Below are positions 1 through 6,700 of a stretch of DNA of 7,860 bases, in pieces. The notes below the pieces were generated by a model, which had not been told where the DNA came from, searched no databases, and worked only from the letters and a program-made list of their open reading frames with translations. The translations under genes and the position numbers were made by a program. Numbering within the stretch: the first letter of the stretch is position 1; every line of letters starts with the position of its first letter. This stretch comes from Candidatus Hecatellales archaeon (GTDB lineage Archaea > Thermoproteota > Bathyarchaeia > Hecatellales > Hecatellaceae), in contig QMYD01000044.1 of assembly GCA_003662485.1 (NCBI GenBank), positions 1-7,860 on the forward strand. The letters run 5' to 3'.

Positions 1-114
1 GCCATACCATCCCTATCCGACGTAGGAAAAAACCTTGCAAAACAGTACAACATCGAAGTTGTGGAGGGGAAAGATGCAAGGGAGGCGGCAGCTAGCCTAA
101 TGCGGAAGGTTTAG
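1..114 (+). CDS. 3' end of an unrecognised protein (partial)
   Basis: Frame 1 is open from the window edge to a TAG stop and gives 37 residues that begin AIPSLSDVGKNLAKQYNIEV and end in SLMRKV. The pattern is a helix carrying alternating lysines, then a short strand (IEVVEG), then a C-terminal helix (DAREAAASLMRK). This is how many alpha/beta domains end, including Rossmann-like and restriction-endonuclease-like folds, but nothing here is diagnostic, so I assign no function. The stop is followed at once by a perfect hairpin sequence. Coding is supported by ordinary amino acid composition and by the break into AT-rich DNA right after the stop. The start lies outside the window. Confidence 0.65.
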   Translation, partial: AIPSLSDVGKNLAKQYNIEVVEGKDAREAAASLMRKV

Positions 115-129
115 CCCTAAGCATTAGGG
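115..129. repeat. Perfect 6-bp inverted repeat abutting the upstream stop codon
   Basis: CCCTAA and TTAGGG are separated by GCA and begin on the first base after the TAG stop of the upstream gene. It could be a small 3'-end hairpin of the upstream transcript. It is not followed by a T tract on the + strand, so it is not a typical archaeal U-rich terminator. It could also be a protein-binding site next to the promoter of the following gene. Confidence 0.45.
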
Positions 130-131
130 GA

Positions 132-149
132 AAAATTAACGTTAAATTT
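132..149 (+). promoter_or_regulatory. AT-rich near-perfect palindrome, probable promoter/operator of the KaiC-like gene
   Basis: AAAATTAACGTTAAATTT is an 18-bp palindrome with one mismatched pair (135/146); its core TTAACGTTAA (136-145) is perfect. The TTAAATTT part lies 25-32 bases before the TTG at 174, where an archaeal TATA box would sit for a leaderless transcript starting at that codon. No Shine-Dalgarno sequence precedes the TTG, which agrees with leaderless initiation. A TATA box overlapping a palindrome suggests a repressor or autoregulatory site, but this is inference. Confidence 0.4.
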
Positions 150-173
150 CCTGCTTTTCTAAGTTGGTTTCCC

Positions 174-890
174 TTGGGTTCACAGCGTAGATATGAGGTT
201 GTGAGCACGGGGATCGTTACGTTAGATAGGATGCTGGGTGGAGGCTTCCCCAATGGAAGCGTTTTAGCCATTCTTGGGGAGCCTGGCTCAGGCTTCGACC
301 TCTTCGCCCAGCAGGTCATGTTTTTCAAGGCGAAGAAGGGGGAGAAGGTTGCCTACTTCACCGTGGACAGGCCGGCTGAAGATGTTAAGGGCGAGATGGC
401 CATTTACGGGTGGAATGTGGAGGAGTTTGAGGGGAAGCTTTGGAGGTTTGTAGACGCCTACACGCCGAGGCAGGAGGTTAGGAGGGGGATGGCTGGGAGG
501 AGGGTTATAGCTGAAATCCTAGTGAACCAGCTTCCCTCCGCCATAGAGGAGGGCTACTACACGGTGGTGGACACCTTCTCCTACTTCCTCCTCTTCTACG
601 AGCTCAAAGACATTATCGACATGATTGAGACAGCCATTTTCCATGCGAGGAGGCATGGAGGCCTCCACTTGCTTCTCATGATACCTGGACTACACGACCG
701 CAGGGCCCTCACAACGGTGGCCCACTTCACCGACGGCCTCATCGAGTTTAACCTGAACCCTGAGGATGTTGAAGCCTCGGGGAGTATGAGGATTAGGAAG
801 CTTAGGAAGGTTCACCACGTCATACGTTCCATACCCTACCGGATAACTAGTGAGGGGATAACGATAGAGACTACGATGAGGGTTGCCTAG
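174..890 (+). CDS. KaiC/RadA/FlaH-like RecA-fold protein with degenerate Walker A (probable pseudo-ATPase)
   Basis: This 238-residue protein has the single RecA-like domain of archaeal KaiC-like and FlaH proteins, at their usual length. The N-terminal signature is STGIVTLDRMLGGGFPNGS (11-29), matching the family's 'TGi..LD..LgGG.p.Gs'. The P-loop (35-42) reads GEPGSGFD where active members have GxPGxGK[ST], so the phosphate-binding lysine is Phe41 and the Ser/Thr is Asp42. The Walker B strand is YTVVD with Asp133. After strand 2, KaiC proteins usually have a catalytic Glu pair; here the sequence is FTVDRP (62-67). Basic residues are dense at 206-219, and the C-terminal 'I...GI.IE' strand is family-like. 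Both catalytic changes suggest nucleotide binding without hydrolysis, or no binding, and a scaffold or signalling role. In archaella FlaH docks on the motor ATPase, so a pilus regulator is possible but unproven. The start is TTG: no in-frame ATG/GTG/TTG lies upstream as far as position 120, and the next start (GTG, 201) would trim the conserved N-terminus. Confidence 0.85.
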   Translation: MGSQRRYEVVSTGIVTLDRMLGGGFPNGSVLAILGEPGSGFDLFAQQVMFFKAKKGEKVAYFTVDRPAEDVKGEMAIYGWNVEEFEGKLWRFVDAYTPRQEVRRGMAGRRVIAEILVNQLPSAIEEGYYTVVDTFSYFLLFYELKDIIDMIETAIFHARRHGGLHLLLMIPGLHDRRALTTVAHFTDGLIEFNLNPEDVEASGSMRIRKLRKVHHVIRSIPYRITSEGITIETTMRVA

Positions 891-893
891 CGC

Positions 894-3800
894 TTAGAGG
901 AATTCTTCCTCCTCCCTTGCAGCCCTAAGCCTACGCCTAATGATTAGGATGATTATGGCGGCGATTAAGACCCCCACAATAGCGTAGGGGAGGAAGGGTG
1001 GAAGAAGGGTTTGGAGTTGGGGGGCAGCCACATTAACCGTAACCTTCCCGGTAGCTATCAATGTAACCTTTCCATTGCCTGGGGCTGGGTAGGTGTAGGC
1101 TGCGGAGGGTTGGGGGAGCTGATAGCTGCCAGGCTTCTCCACCCTCAACTTGTAGGTTAGCACGCTAACCCCTCCGGGTGGAAGCTTTGGAATGAAGGTT
1201 TTAGGTGAGCCCTCAACAAGCCTAGCATAGGATGGTATTCCATCCAAGACCTCCACGTTCAGGGCTTCAAGCTTTGACCCCAAATTTTTTACAATAATTT
1301 TCACGGTGAAGGCTTGATTAGGTTTGACATTGGCGGGTTCAACACTCTTGCTTAGGAGGAGTTTGGGGGCAAAGGATACCTCCTCAATGTTGGACCAGGC
1401 TTTAAGGGGTAAGCCAAGATAGGAGTATGTGGCTTCTGCTCTCGGAAGCTTGAAGGCTCCCTCACTTGAAGTGAAGGTGTAGGTTAAAATTAGCTCCTCC
1501 CCAGGCTTGAGGATGGGAGCTTCAGCTTTAAGCTCCTCTCCAGGCTTGAGTTTTAAGCCTTCAGGGAGGCTGTCCTTAAGCTTCACATTCAGAATGGTGG
1601 AGGCTCCCTCATTCACCAGTCTAACATCCACCTTCACAGGTTCACCTGCGAGAGGCCTTTCAAAGCTTACCGACTTGGTTAGGGCTACCTTTGGAAGGCT
1701 AACCTCCAAGCTTACGGCCCTAGAAGACTGGCTAAAGGTTGAATTCAGAAACTTATAGGAGGCTTTAACGCCTGGGAAGGTGAAAGTCTTGGAAGGCTTT
1801 GAAAGCCTCACGAAGTATGTTAAGTGTAGGACTTCGCCTGGACCCAGCTTTGAAGCCTCAGCCTGCAGCTCCCCCTCCACAAGCTCAACACCCTCAGGCA
1901 GCCTGTCCTCAAGCCTAATGTTTGAAAGGCCTGCTTGAGACCCATTTAAGGCTGAAACAACCACCTGAATTTTCCCCTCCTCATCGAGGGGCTTAACTTC
2001 CTTGGTGAGGCTTAAGGCTGCTGAAGCTACTGGTGTATTGGAAGCATAGTAGGGTAGGGGTGGAAGATTTGGCGGGCCCCTTATTAGGGCTAGGGTTGGG
2101 GGGAAAACCAGGACTTCAGGCTTCTCCACCCTCACGGTATAGGTTAAGGTTAACGCTTCTCCAGGCCTTAGAGAAGTGATTTCCCTTTTAACTGTGCGGC
2201 TGGGGAGGGCTGGTGTGAAGTCTCCGGAAACGTAGGCTACGCCCTCAGGGAGCATTTCGAGTAGGGTTAGGCTTTCCAGAGGCCTTCCAATAACAAGTGA
2301 AAGCCGAACCTTCACGGAATCTCCAACCTTGCAGGTTTTCCTGTCTATCTCTTTTGATAGGCTGAGCTTGGGTAGGTTCCTGCTTTTGAGGTGGATGTTG
2401 ACAGAATTAGGGGTTTCAACAGCTTTTTCCACGGCTCCTTCAAGCCCCATGGTGAAGTAGCTGATGGAGACAGCTGAGCCAAGCCTGCATACGGGTTTAA
2501 CCCCGCAGACCTTTATGGGTATGGTTACTGTGGCGGTGGAGGTTGGAGGTATTTCTGAAACCTTCCTCGTAAGCCATCCTTCACCCTCAGCTGTTTGGGC
2601 TAGAATAGTGACATTATAGGCTGTTGAGCTTCCAATGTTTACAAGGCTTAGCGTGGCGTTAACGGTTTCCCCAGCCTTCACTCCAACCTTGTCAGCCTCG
2701 AGTATGGGAATCAGGGAGGCTATGGGAACCCCTAGCCCAACCGTAACGCTGTTGGATGAGGCCTCATAAAGGTTGAGGAGGCTTTCGTCAAAGTAGAGAA
2801 CCCTTGCAGGCTTTAGGCTAACCAGGCTTCCGGGAGGCGAAGCCTCCACCTTGACAACGTAGCTGAACGTTTCACTGCGTCCTGGAGCTATGTTGGGGAT
2901 GAATGTGGAGGCTGAGCCCTCCTGCAGGGTTACGTAGTCAGCCAGCTCCTTCAGGCTTTCAGAATCGTCAACTGAAACGTTTAAGGCTGCCCCGCTACCA
3001 AGGTTGCTCACCGTTATGGTTACTTGGACTAGGTCGCCTTCTCCCCAAGTAGCCCTATCCACAACCTTAACGACTTTAAGGTAGGGTTGGTCTTGGAAGC
3101 CTGGAAGGTAGGCTGCGTAAACGTCTGGAAAGCTTTCCACACCCTTGAAGTTCCCCTCTAGAACTCCTCCAGGTTTAACTGTTAGGTTTGGGAGGAGGGC
3201 GGCTGTTATTACGCCTCCAATAACTCTAACCTCAGCTGTGGAGGATTCAGCGTAGGGGGAGGGTTTAAGGTATTCCCCATAGTTAAAGCACTCCCTAACG
3301 CTTGCCTTTAAAGCCTTAAACTGGTGGGTTGAAGCCTCAGCCTTGTAGACAAGCCTAAGCTTTAAAGCTGGAGAGCCCCCATCGAATTCCACGCCAAGCA
3401 TGGTGAAGCTGGAATACTTGTAGAGGTCTGGGTCTGCAAGCCTGGTGAATCCTCCATAGTTGGTGGGAACATACTTCCAGTAGGCTTTAAGGTAGGCGTT
3501 GAAATCCACGGGGGAAAAGTAAACTTTTAGGCTTCTTTCCCCTAAGCCCTCCCAGAGGCCTGTTACGTCGAGGAACTTGACGGGGAGGAGGCTTTCAACC
3601 TTCTCTATCAGGTTGGAAAGCTGGTTTTGGGCTTCACCCTCAGGGGAGGAAAGCTCTACGAGGAGGGTTACACCTTGGGGTAGTCTTGGAAGATCCGTCC
3701 AAACCATGGTTTCAGGAGGCTTCCCGCTGACGGCCCAGAGGGAAACCTTGGCTAGGGCGGGGTAGGAGGCTGGCTGAAGCTCGGAGGCAAGCTTTAAGGC

Positions 3801-3950
3801 TTCACCCTGAAAGTCGAGTTCAGCGTAAACGTCGCCTTCAACAGCTTGAAGCCTAACATGTTCAGAGTAGCCCTCGGGGGCTGCATGGGCTACTTGAAGA
3901 GGAACTACCAATGCCAGCAATAAGATAAGTGGCAGTACCTGCCTTAGCAA
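894..3950 (-). CDS. Large secreted, membrane-anchored protein with about six COG1361/DUF11-like repeats
   Basis: This 1018-residue protein starts with a Sec signal peptide (basic MLRQ, hydrophobic 5-20, likely cleavage after AHA near 23). It ends with a transmembrane helix (about 987-1005) and a charged RRR...EEEE cytoplasmic tail, so about 960 residues face outside. Residues 25-285 form an N-terminal region I do not recognise. Residues 290-975 hold about six tandem beta-sandwich units of DUF11/CARDB (COG1361 S-layer-like) type. They are marked by recurring 'L-[ST]-K-[ES]-[VI]', 'LPEG[VL]' and 'L-x-PGE-x-L-x-LTY' motifs. Cys482 and Cys488 are close enough to form a disulfide. N-x-[ST] sequons are frequent, as in glycosylated archaeal surface proteins. 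The start is TTG with AGGGG five bases upstream and an in-frame TAA just beyond that. It is divergent from the pilus operon and may be a surface adhesin, a coat protein or a pilus partner. Coding is certain; function is inferred. Confidence 0.9.
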   Translation of the reverse strand: MLRQVLPLILLLALVVPLQVAHAAPEGYSEHVRLQAVEGDVYAELDFQGEALKLASELQPASYPALAKVSLWAVSGKPPETMVWTDLPRLPQGVTLLVELSSPEGEAQNQLSNLIEKVESLLPVKFLDVTGLWEGLGERSLKVYFSPVDFNAYLKAYWKYVPTNYGGFTRLADPDLYKYSSFTMLGVEFDGGSPALKLRLVYKAEASTHQFKALKASVRECFNYGEYLKPSPYAESSTAEVRVIGGVITAALLPNLTVKPGGVLEGNFKGVESFPDVYAAYLPGFQDQPYLKVVKVVDRATWGEGDLVQVTITVSNLGSGAALNVSVDDSESLKELADYVTLQEGSASTFIPNIAPGRSETFSYVVKVEASPPGSLVSLKPARVLYFDESLLNLYEASSNSVTVGLGVPIASLIPILEADKVGVKAGETVNATLSLVNIGSSTAYNVTILAQTAEGEGWLTRKVSEIPPTSTATVTIPIKVCGVKPVCRLGSAVSISYFTMGLEGAVEKAVETPNSVNIHLKSRNLPKLSLSKEIDRKTCKVGDSVKVRLSLVIGRPLESLTLLEMLPEGVAYVSGDFTPALPSRTVKREITSLRPGEALTLTYTVRVEKPEVLVFPPTLALIRGPPNLPPLPYYASNTPVASAALSLTKEVKPLDEEGKIQVVVSALNGSQAGLSNIRLEDRLPEGVELVEGELQAEASKLGPGEVLHLTYFVRLSKPSKTFTFPGVKASYKFLNSTFSQSSRAVSLEVSLPKVALTKSVSFERPLAGEPVKVDVRLVNEGASTILNVKLKDSLPEGLKLKPGEELKAEAPILKPGEELILTYTFTSSEGAFKLPRAEATYSYLGLPLKAWSNIEEVSFAPKLLLSKSVEPANVKPNQAFTVKIIVKNLGSKLEALNVEVLDGIPSYARLVEGSPKTFIPKLPPGGVSVLTYKLRVEKPGSYQLPQPSAAYTYPAPGNGKVTLIATGKVTVNVAAPQLQTLLPPFLPYAIVGVLIAAIIILIIRRRLRAAREEEEFL
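1026..3083 (-). repeat. Six tandem DUF11/CARDB-like protein repeats
   Basis: The units start near residues 290, 413, 528, 646, 753 and 862 of the surface protein. The lysine (or its equivalent) in the opening 'L-[ST]-K-[ES]' motif falls at 295, about 418, 533, 650, 759 and 868, giving steps of roughly 123, 115, 117, 109 and 109. The last four units are the most alike, three of them sharing LPEG at 567, 684 and 795. All four carry a form of 'L-x-PG-x-x-x-x-LTY' near 594, 702, 814 and 923. The first two units keep the 'V-N-x-G-S' turn but lack LPEG. The gradient suggests duplication of the membrane-proximal units after the outer ones had diverged. Confidence 0.75.
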
Positions 3951-3955
3951 CCAAA

Positions 3956-3960
3956 CCCCT
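3956..3960 (-). promoter_or_regulatory. Ribosome binding site of the surface-protein gene
   Basis: On the minus strand AGGGG lies five bases before the TTG at 3950. It supports that start, which also places the basic and hydrophobic parts of the signal peptide at the very N-terminus. Confidence 0.5.
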
Positions 3961-3981
3961 ATTTAAACATGCAGAAACCAG

Positions 3982-3990
3982 CTTAAAATA
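3982..3990 (-). promoter_or_regulatory. Candidate TATA box of the surface-protein gene
   Basis: Read on the minus strand, TATTTTAAG lies about 32-40 bases before the TTG start. Transcription would begin about 26 bases downstream, near 3960, leaving a short leader that just includes the AGGGG site. A second AT patch, TTTAAAT at 3961-3967, is too near the start codon to serve as the TATA box. Confidence 0.35.
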
Positions 3991-4159
3991 GTTCTTTATT
4001 TGAGGCCAGCCTTAGAAGCTGAAATTCACGTCGGAATGCTAGCGTAATTTACAGTTTCCTATGAAAAACAGGGGCTTTCCAAAGGGAAATTGCTCGAAAG
4101 CTTAACGGAGAAGACCGCCAGATTCCCAGCTAAAGATTTCATGAGCCTTCTGAGCCTAA

Positions 4160-4175
4160 AATTAAGATTTTAATT
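4160..4175 (+). promoter_or_regulatory. AT-rich inverted repeat upstream of the pilus operon (candidate operator or TATA region)
   Basis: AATTAA and TTAATT are separated by GATT, a perfect 6-bp inverted repeat 52-67 bases before the ATPase ATG. It shares the 8-mer AAAATTAA with the palindrome before the KaiC-like gene. It could act as a TATA box giving a leader of about 30 bases, or as an operator beside the TATTTCTATTT patch at 4186-4196. Which is used cannot be decided from sequence. Confidence 0.35.
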
Positions 4176-4226
4176 GACCGGGACTTATTTCTATTTGGAG
4201 TCGGATTTCAGGCTGGGAAAGGCTGG

Positions 4227-5789
4227 ATGGCCTCCCTTTTCAGGGCTAAGAGGGGAAAGGAGGGGGGAAACCCGGAGAACGCCCCTGAGGAGAGGGCTGA
4301 GGAGAAGCCTCCCTCAACCACGCAGTACTATCTTGAATCTTACCCTGTTAACCCACCCTTCGTCCACGTGGGAATCGTAAGAGACCCGGAGACTGGTGTG
4401 ATAACCTACAAGGTTTTTGAGCCAACCATGACCCCCCACGACCAGAAGGCCCTAAAAGAGATAATAGAGCTACTCAGAGCTGAGCTTGAAATACCAGCCG
4501 AAGAGCTGGGAAGCAGCGAGAAAATCGAGAAATACCTTAGAAGGGAGGTTTTAAGGCTTATCCGAAGGTATAAGCTTAAGGTTAGAAAGGATGCCTTTGA
4601 CAAGATCATGTACTATGTTTGGAGGGACTTTGTAGGCTATGGGAAGATAGACCCCCTAATGCGGGATGGACTTATCGAGGATATAAGCTGCGACGGTCCA
4701 GCCATCCCCATCTATGTTTGGCATAGAAACTTCGAGTCCATGCCCACCAATATTAGCTTTGAAACAGAGGAGGAGCTTGAAAGATTCCTCCTCCGCCTCG
4801 CCTACCTGGCTGGCAAGCATATCTCGGTGGCCCAGCCCATCGTGGATGCAAGCCTCCCAGATGGAAGTAGGGTTCACATGACTTTTGGAAGCGAGGTAAC
4901 CAAGAGGGGTTCAACCTTCACCATCAGGAAGTTTAGGGCTGACCCGCTGAGCATTGTAGACCTAATCAAGTTTAACACTTTAAACTCTGAGATGGCTGCC
5001 ATGTTCTGGTTTACGCTGGAGCATATGTCAACTGTGCTGGTGGCGGGGGGAACAGCCTCCGGTAAAACCACCACCATCAACTGTCTCGCCATGTTCATCA
5101 GGCCTGAAGCCAAAATCGTAACCATTGAGGATACACCTGAACTTAACCTCCCCCATGAAAACTGGATTCAGTCTGTGGCCAGGGTTGGCTTCATGGGTGA
5201 GGGTGAAATAACCCTCTTCGACTTGTTGAAGGCAGCGATGAGGCAGAGGCCAGACTACATTATTGTGGGTGAGATTAGGGGTGAGGAAGCCTTCACCCTC
5301 TTCCAGGCTGTTTCAACAGGCCACGCAGGCCTAAGCAGCATCCACGCCGACTCCATTAGGGCGGTGATCAACAGGCTAACCTCTGAACCCATGAACATTC
5401 CGAGAACCATGCTTACAAGCCTCGACTACATCGTGCTCCAGGCTAAGCTCACCCGGGGGGAGCAAACCGTCAGGAGAATAATCGACGTCGTGGAGATAAC
5501 GGGCTTCGACACCAAAACCAACGAGCTTCTAACCAATCAGCTTTACAGCTACGACTACCGTTCGGACAGGCACAGCTACATGGGACGCTCCTACAAGCTT
5601 GAAAGCATAGCTAAATCGGTGGGGCTGAGCATGGACGAGGTTCAAGCCGAACTGGAGAACAGGAAGCAGATCCTAGACTGGATGGTGAAGAATAATATTC
5701 GCAGGTATAGGGAGGTAGCCCAGGTGGTGAGAAACTACTACCAGAAGCCTGAGGAGGTTTTGAGGAAGGTTAGACTTGAAATGATGTAG
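4227..5789 (+). CDS. Archaeal type II/IV secretion (pilus assembly) ATPase, GspE/TadA/FlaI family
   Basis: This 520-residue hexameric motor ATPase would power pilin polymerisation from the cytoplasmic face. Residues 1-35 are a charged, probably disordered leader. Residues 36-66 (YLESYPV...GVITYKVFEP) match the start of archaeal family members. The N-terminal domain runs to about 240 and includes the DGSRVHMTF strand (212-220). The motor domain has Walker A GGTASGKT (274-281), an Asp box with E301-D302 in TIEDTPEL, Walker B DYIIVGEIRGEEA (343-355, E349) and a His box with H366 and H373. All catalytic positions are intact. Residues 435-520 are a mostly helical C-terminal extension common in archaeal homologues. 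ATG 4227 is the first start codon after an in-frame TAA at 4131. No strong Shine-Dalgarno sequence precedes it. It leads an operon with the two platform genes and a pilin. FlaI of an archaellum is the alternative, less likely without flaF/flaG nearby. Confidence 0.95.
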   Translation: MASLFRAKRGKEGGNPENAPEERAEEKPPSTTQYYLESYPVNPPFVHVGIVRDPETGVITYKVFEPTMTPHDQKALKEIIELLRAELEIPAEELGSSEKIEKYLRREVLRLIRRYKLKVRKDAFDKIMYYVWRDFVGYGKIDPLMRDGLIEDISCDGPAIPIYVWHRNFESMPTNISFETEEELERFLLRLAYLAGKHISVAQPIVDASLPDGSRVHMTFGSEVTKRGSTFTIRKFRADPLSIVDLIKFNTLNSEMAAMFWFTLEHMSTVLVAGGTASGKTTTINCLAMFIRPEAKIVTIEDTPELNLPHENWIQSVARVGFMGEGEITLFDLLKAAMRQRPDYIIVGEIRGEEAFTLFQAVSTGHAGLSSIHADSIRAVINRLTSEPMNIPRTMLTSLDYIVLQAKLTRGEQTVRRIIDVVEITGFDTKTNELLTNQLYSYDYRSDRHSYMGRSYKLESIAKSVGLSMDEVQAELENRKQILDWMVKNNIRRYREVAQVVRNYYQKPEEVLRKVRLEMM

Positions 5790-5790
5790 A

Positions 5791-5795
5791 GAGGG
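5791..5795 (+). promoter_or_regulatory. Ribosome binding site of the first platform gene
   Basis: GAGGG sits seven bases before the TTG at 5803, in the 13-bp gap after the ATPase stop. It supports TTG initiation and shows the gene is translated within the operon message. Confidence 0.55.
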
Positions 5796-5802
5796 CTAAC
5801 CA

Positions 5803-6696
5803 TTGATAGAGCGTGCCTCCCACTTTTCCTATGGGCTTCTAGGATGGTCTGCTCGGGGGCTCGCCCCCCACCTCAAAGAGTTGGGAGCAAACCTGGAGAA
5901 GGCTGGAATTAGAGTAGCTCTTCCAGCCTATGTCAGCTTCATCATGTTTTGCTCGTTAACTGCCTTCGGGCTTGGTTTTGCCCTCTCAATTATAATCGCC
6001 CACCTCATGTTCGGCTTACCCATCCTCTCTCCGGTTTCTCTAATTTTCGGTGGGGCGGTTGGAGGCTTAGGCTTCAGCGTAGCCTTCGCTGTAACCTACA
6101 TGCTCCCCTCCGCAACCGCTAATAGGAAGCGAAATGAGATAGAGGTTAACCTCCCCTTCACACTTAGCTTCATGAGTATTCTTTCAAGTGCAGGGCTTCC
6201 CCCAAAACGGATATTTAGAGCCCTAGCCATGCTGGAGGAGAGAGGCCAAATAGGGTTTGGAGGCGAAGCGAAAACCATCCTCCGAGACATAGAGGTTTTC
6301 GGCGTTGACTTTTCCACCGCCTTGAAGAGTGCAGCCCTCCGATGTCCAAGCAAGGTTTTGGCTGGAATTCTTGAGGGGATGCTTGGAGTTATCCATGCTG
6401 GGGGAAACCTAGCCAAATTCTTTGAGGAGGAGGCTAGGAGCCTCATGGGGATGAGGAGGGCTGCGCTTAGGGAGTTCGTGGACACCCTACTCATGCTCGC
6501 CGAGGTTTACATGTCCATGTTTATAGCCTTCCCCCTAATCCTACTCCTCCTCCTAGCCATCATGTCCTTCATGGGTGGTGGAGCCATCGCAGGGATTCCG
6601 CCAGAAACCATAATCGTAATGGTGATCTACGTAATGGTTCCGGTTTTCGGAATCCTTTACATCGTAATGTTGAGTATTATGACGCCGAGGGAGTAG
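5803..6696 (+). CDS. TadC/FlaJ-type pilus platform membrane protein (first half-size protein)
   Basis: This 297-residue polytopic membrane protein carries a single type II secretion F (T2SSF) domain. Predicted helices are at about 43-67, 76-100, 229-256 and 268-292. The cytoplasmic domain between the second and third helices (about 110-228) has the family pattern: NLPFTLSFMSILSSAGLPP (116-134), then ALAMLEE, then GVDFSTALKSAALRCPS (167-183), and HAGGNLAKFFEEEA (198-211). The two-fold repeat seen in FlaJ (about 550 residues) is missing, so this is one half of a platform completed by the next gene. It would sit in the membrane under the growing pilus and contact the ATPase. The start is TTG, with GAGGG seven bases upstream. 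Gaps are 13 bp to the ATPase gene and 4 bp to the next gene. Confidence 0.88.
   Translation: MIERASHFSYGLLGWSARGLAPHLKELGANLEKAGIRVALPAYVSFIMFCSLTAFGLGFALSIIIAHLMFGLPILSPVSLIFGGAVGGLGFSVAFAVTYMLPSATANRKRNEIEVNLPFTLSFMSILSSAGLPPKRIFRALAMLEERGQIGFGGEAKTILRDIEVFGVDFSTALKSAALRCPSKVLAGILEGMLGVIHAGGNLAKFFEEEARSLMGMRRAALREFVDTLLMLAEVYMSMFIAFPLILLLLLAIMSFMGGGAIAGIPPETIIVMVIYVMVPVFGILYIVMLSIMTPRE
6687..6693 (+). promoter_or_regulatory. Ribosome binding site deciding the start of the second platform gene
   Basis: GAGGGAG overlaps the last codons of the preceding gene and lies seven bases before TTG 6701. The ATG codons at 6707 and 6710 would be 13 and 16 bases away, so the site favours TTG as the start. 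Confidence 0.5.
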
Positions 6697-6700
6697 CCCT

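Larger units (their letters stand above)
3951..4226. other. Divergent intergenic region between the surface-protein gene and the pilus operon
   Basis: These 276 bp separate two outward-facing start codons and hold no convincing gene. The longest open frames are 10-27 codons. The content is a TATA-like site for the minus strand (3982-3990), a small 5-bp hairpin (TTTCC 4076-4080 with GGAAA 4085-4089), an AT-rich inverted repeat (4160-4175), and a second AT patch nearer the ATPase start (4185-4195). No tRNA-like fold or conserved RNA is apparent. The length leaves room for regulators controlling both directions. Confidence 0.6.

Noticed and set aside
4061..4105. 14-codon + strand open frame beginning MKNRGF in the intergenic region
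   Set aside because: It is very short, lacks a Shine-Dalgarno sequence, and nothing links it to the operon as a leader peptide.
4059..4142. 27-codon minus-strand open frame in the divergent intergenic region
   Set aside because: There is no ribosome binding site, no recognisable motif, and the length is expected by chance.
4174..4380. Open frame of 68 codons overlapping the start of the ATPase gene
   Set aside because: It is arginine-rich, in another frame of the certain ATPase gene, and shows no family signature.
6096..6494. 132-codon minus-strand open frame inside the first platform gene
   Set aside because: It lies fully antisense to a well-supported T2SSF gene and has a composition typical of a shadow frame, with no signal or domain.
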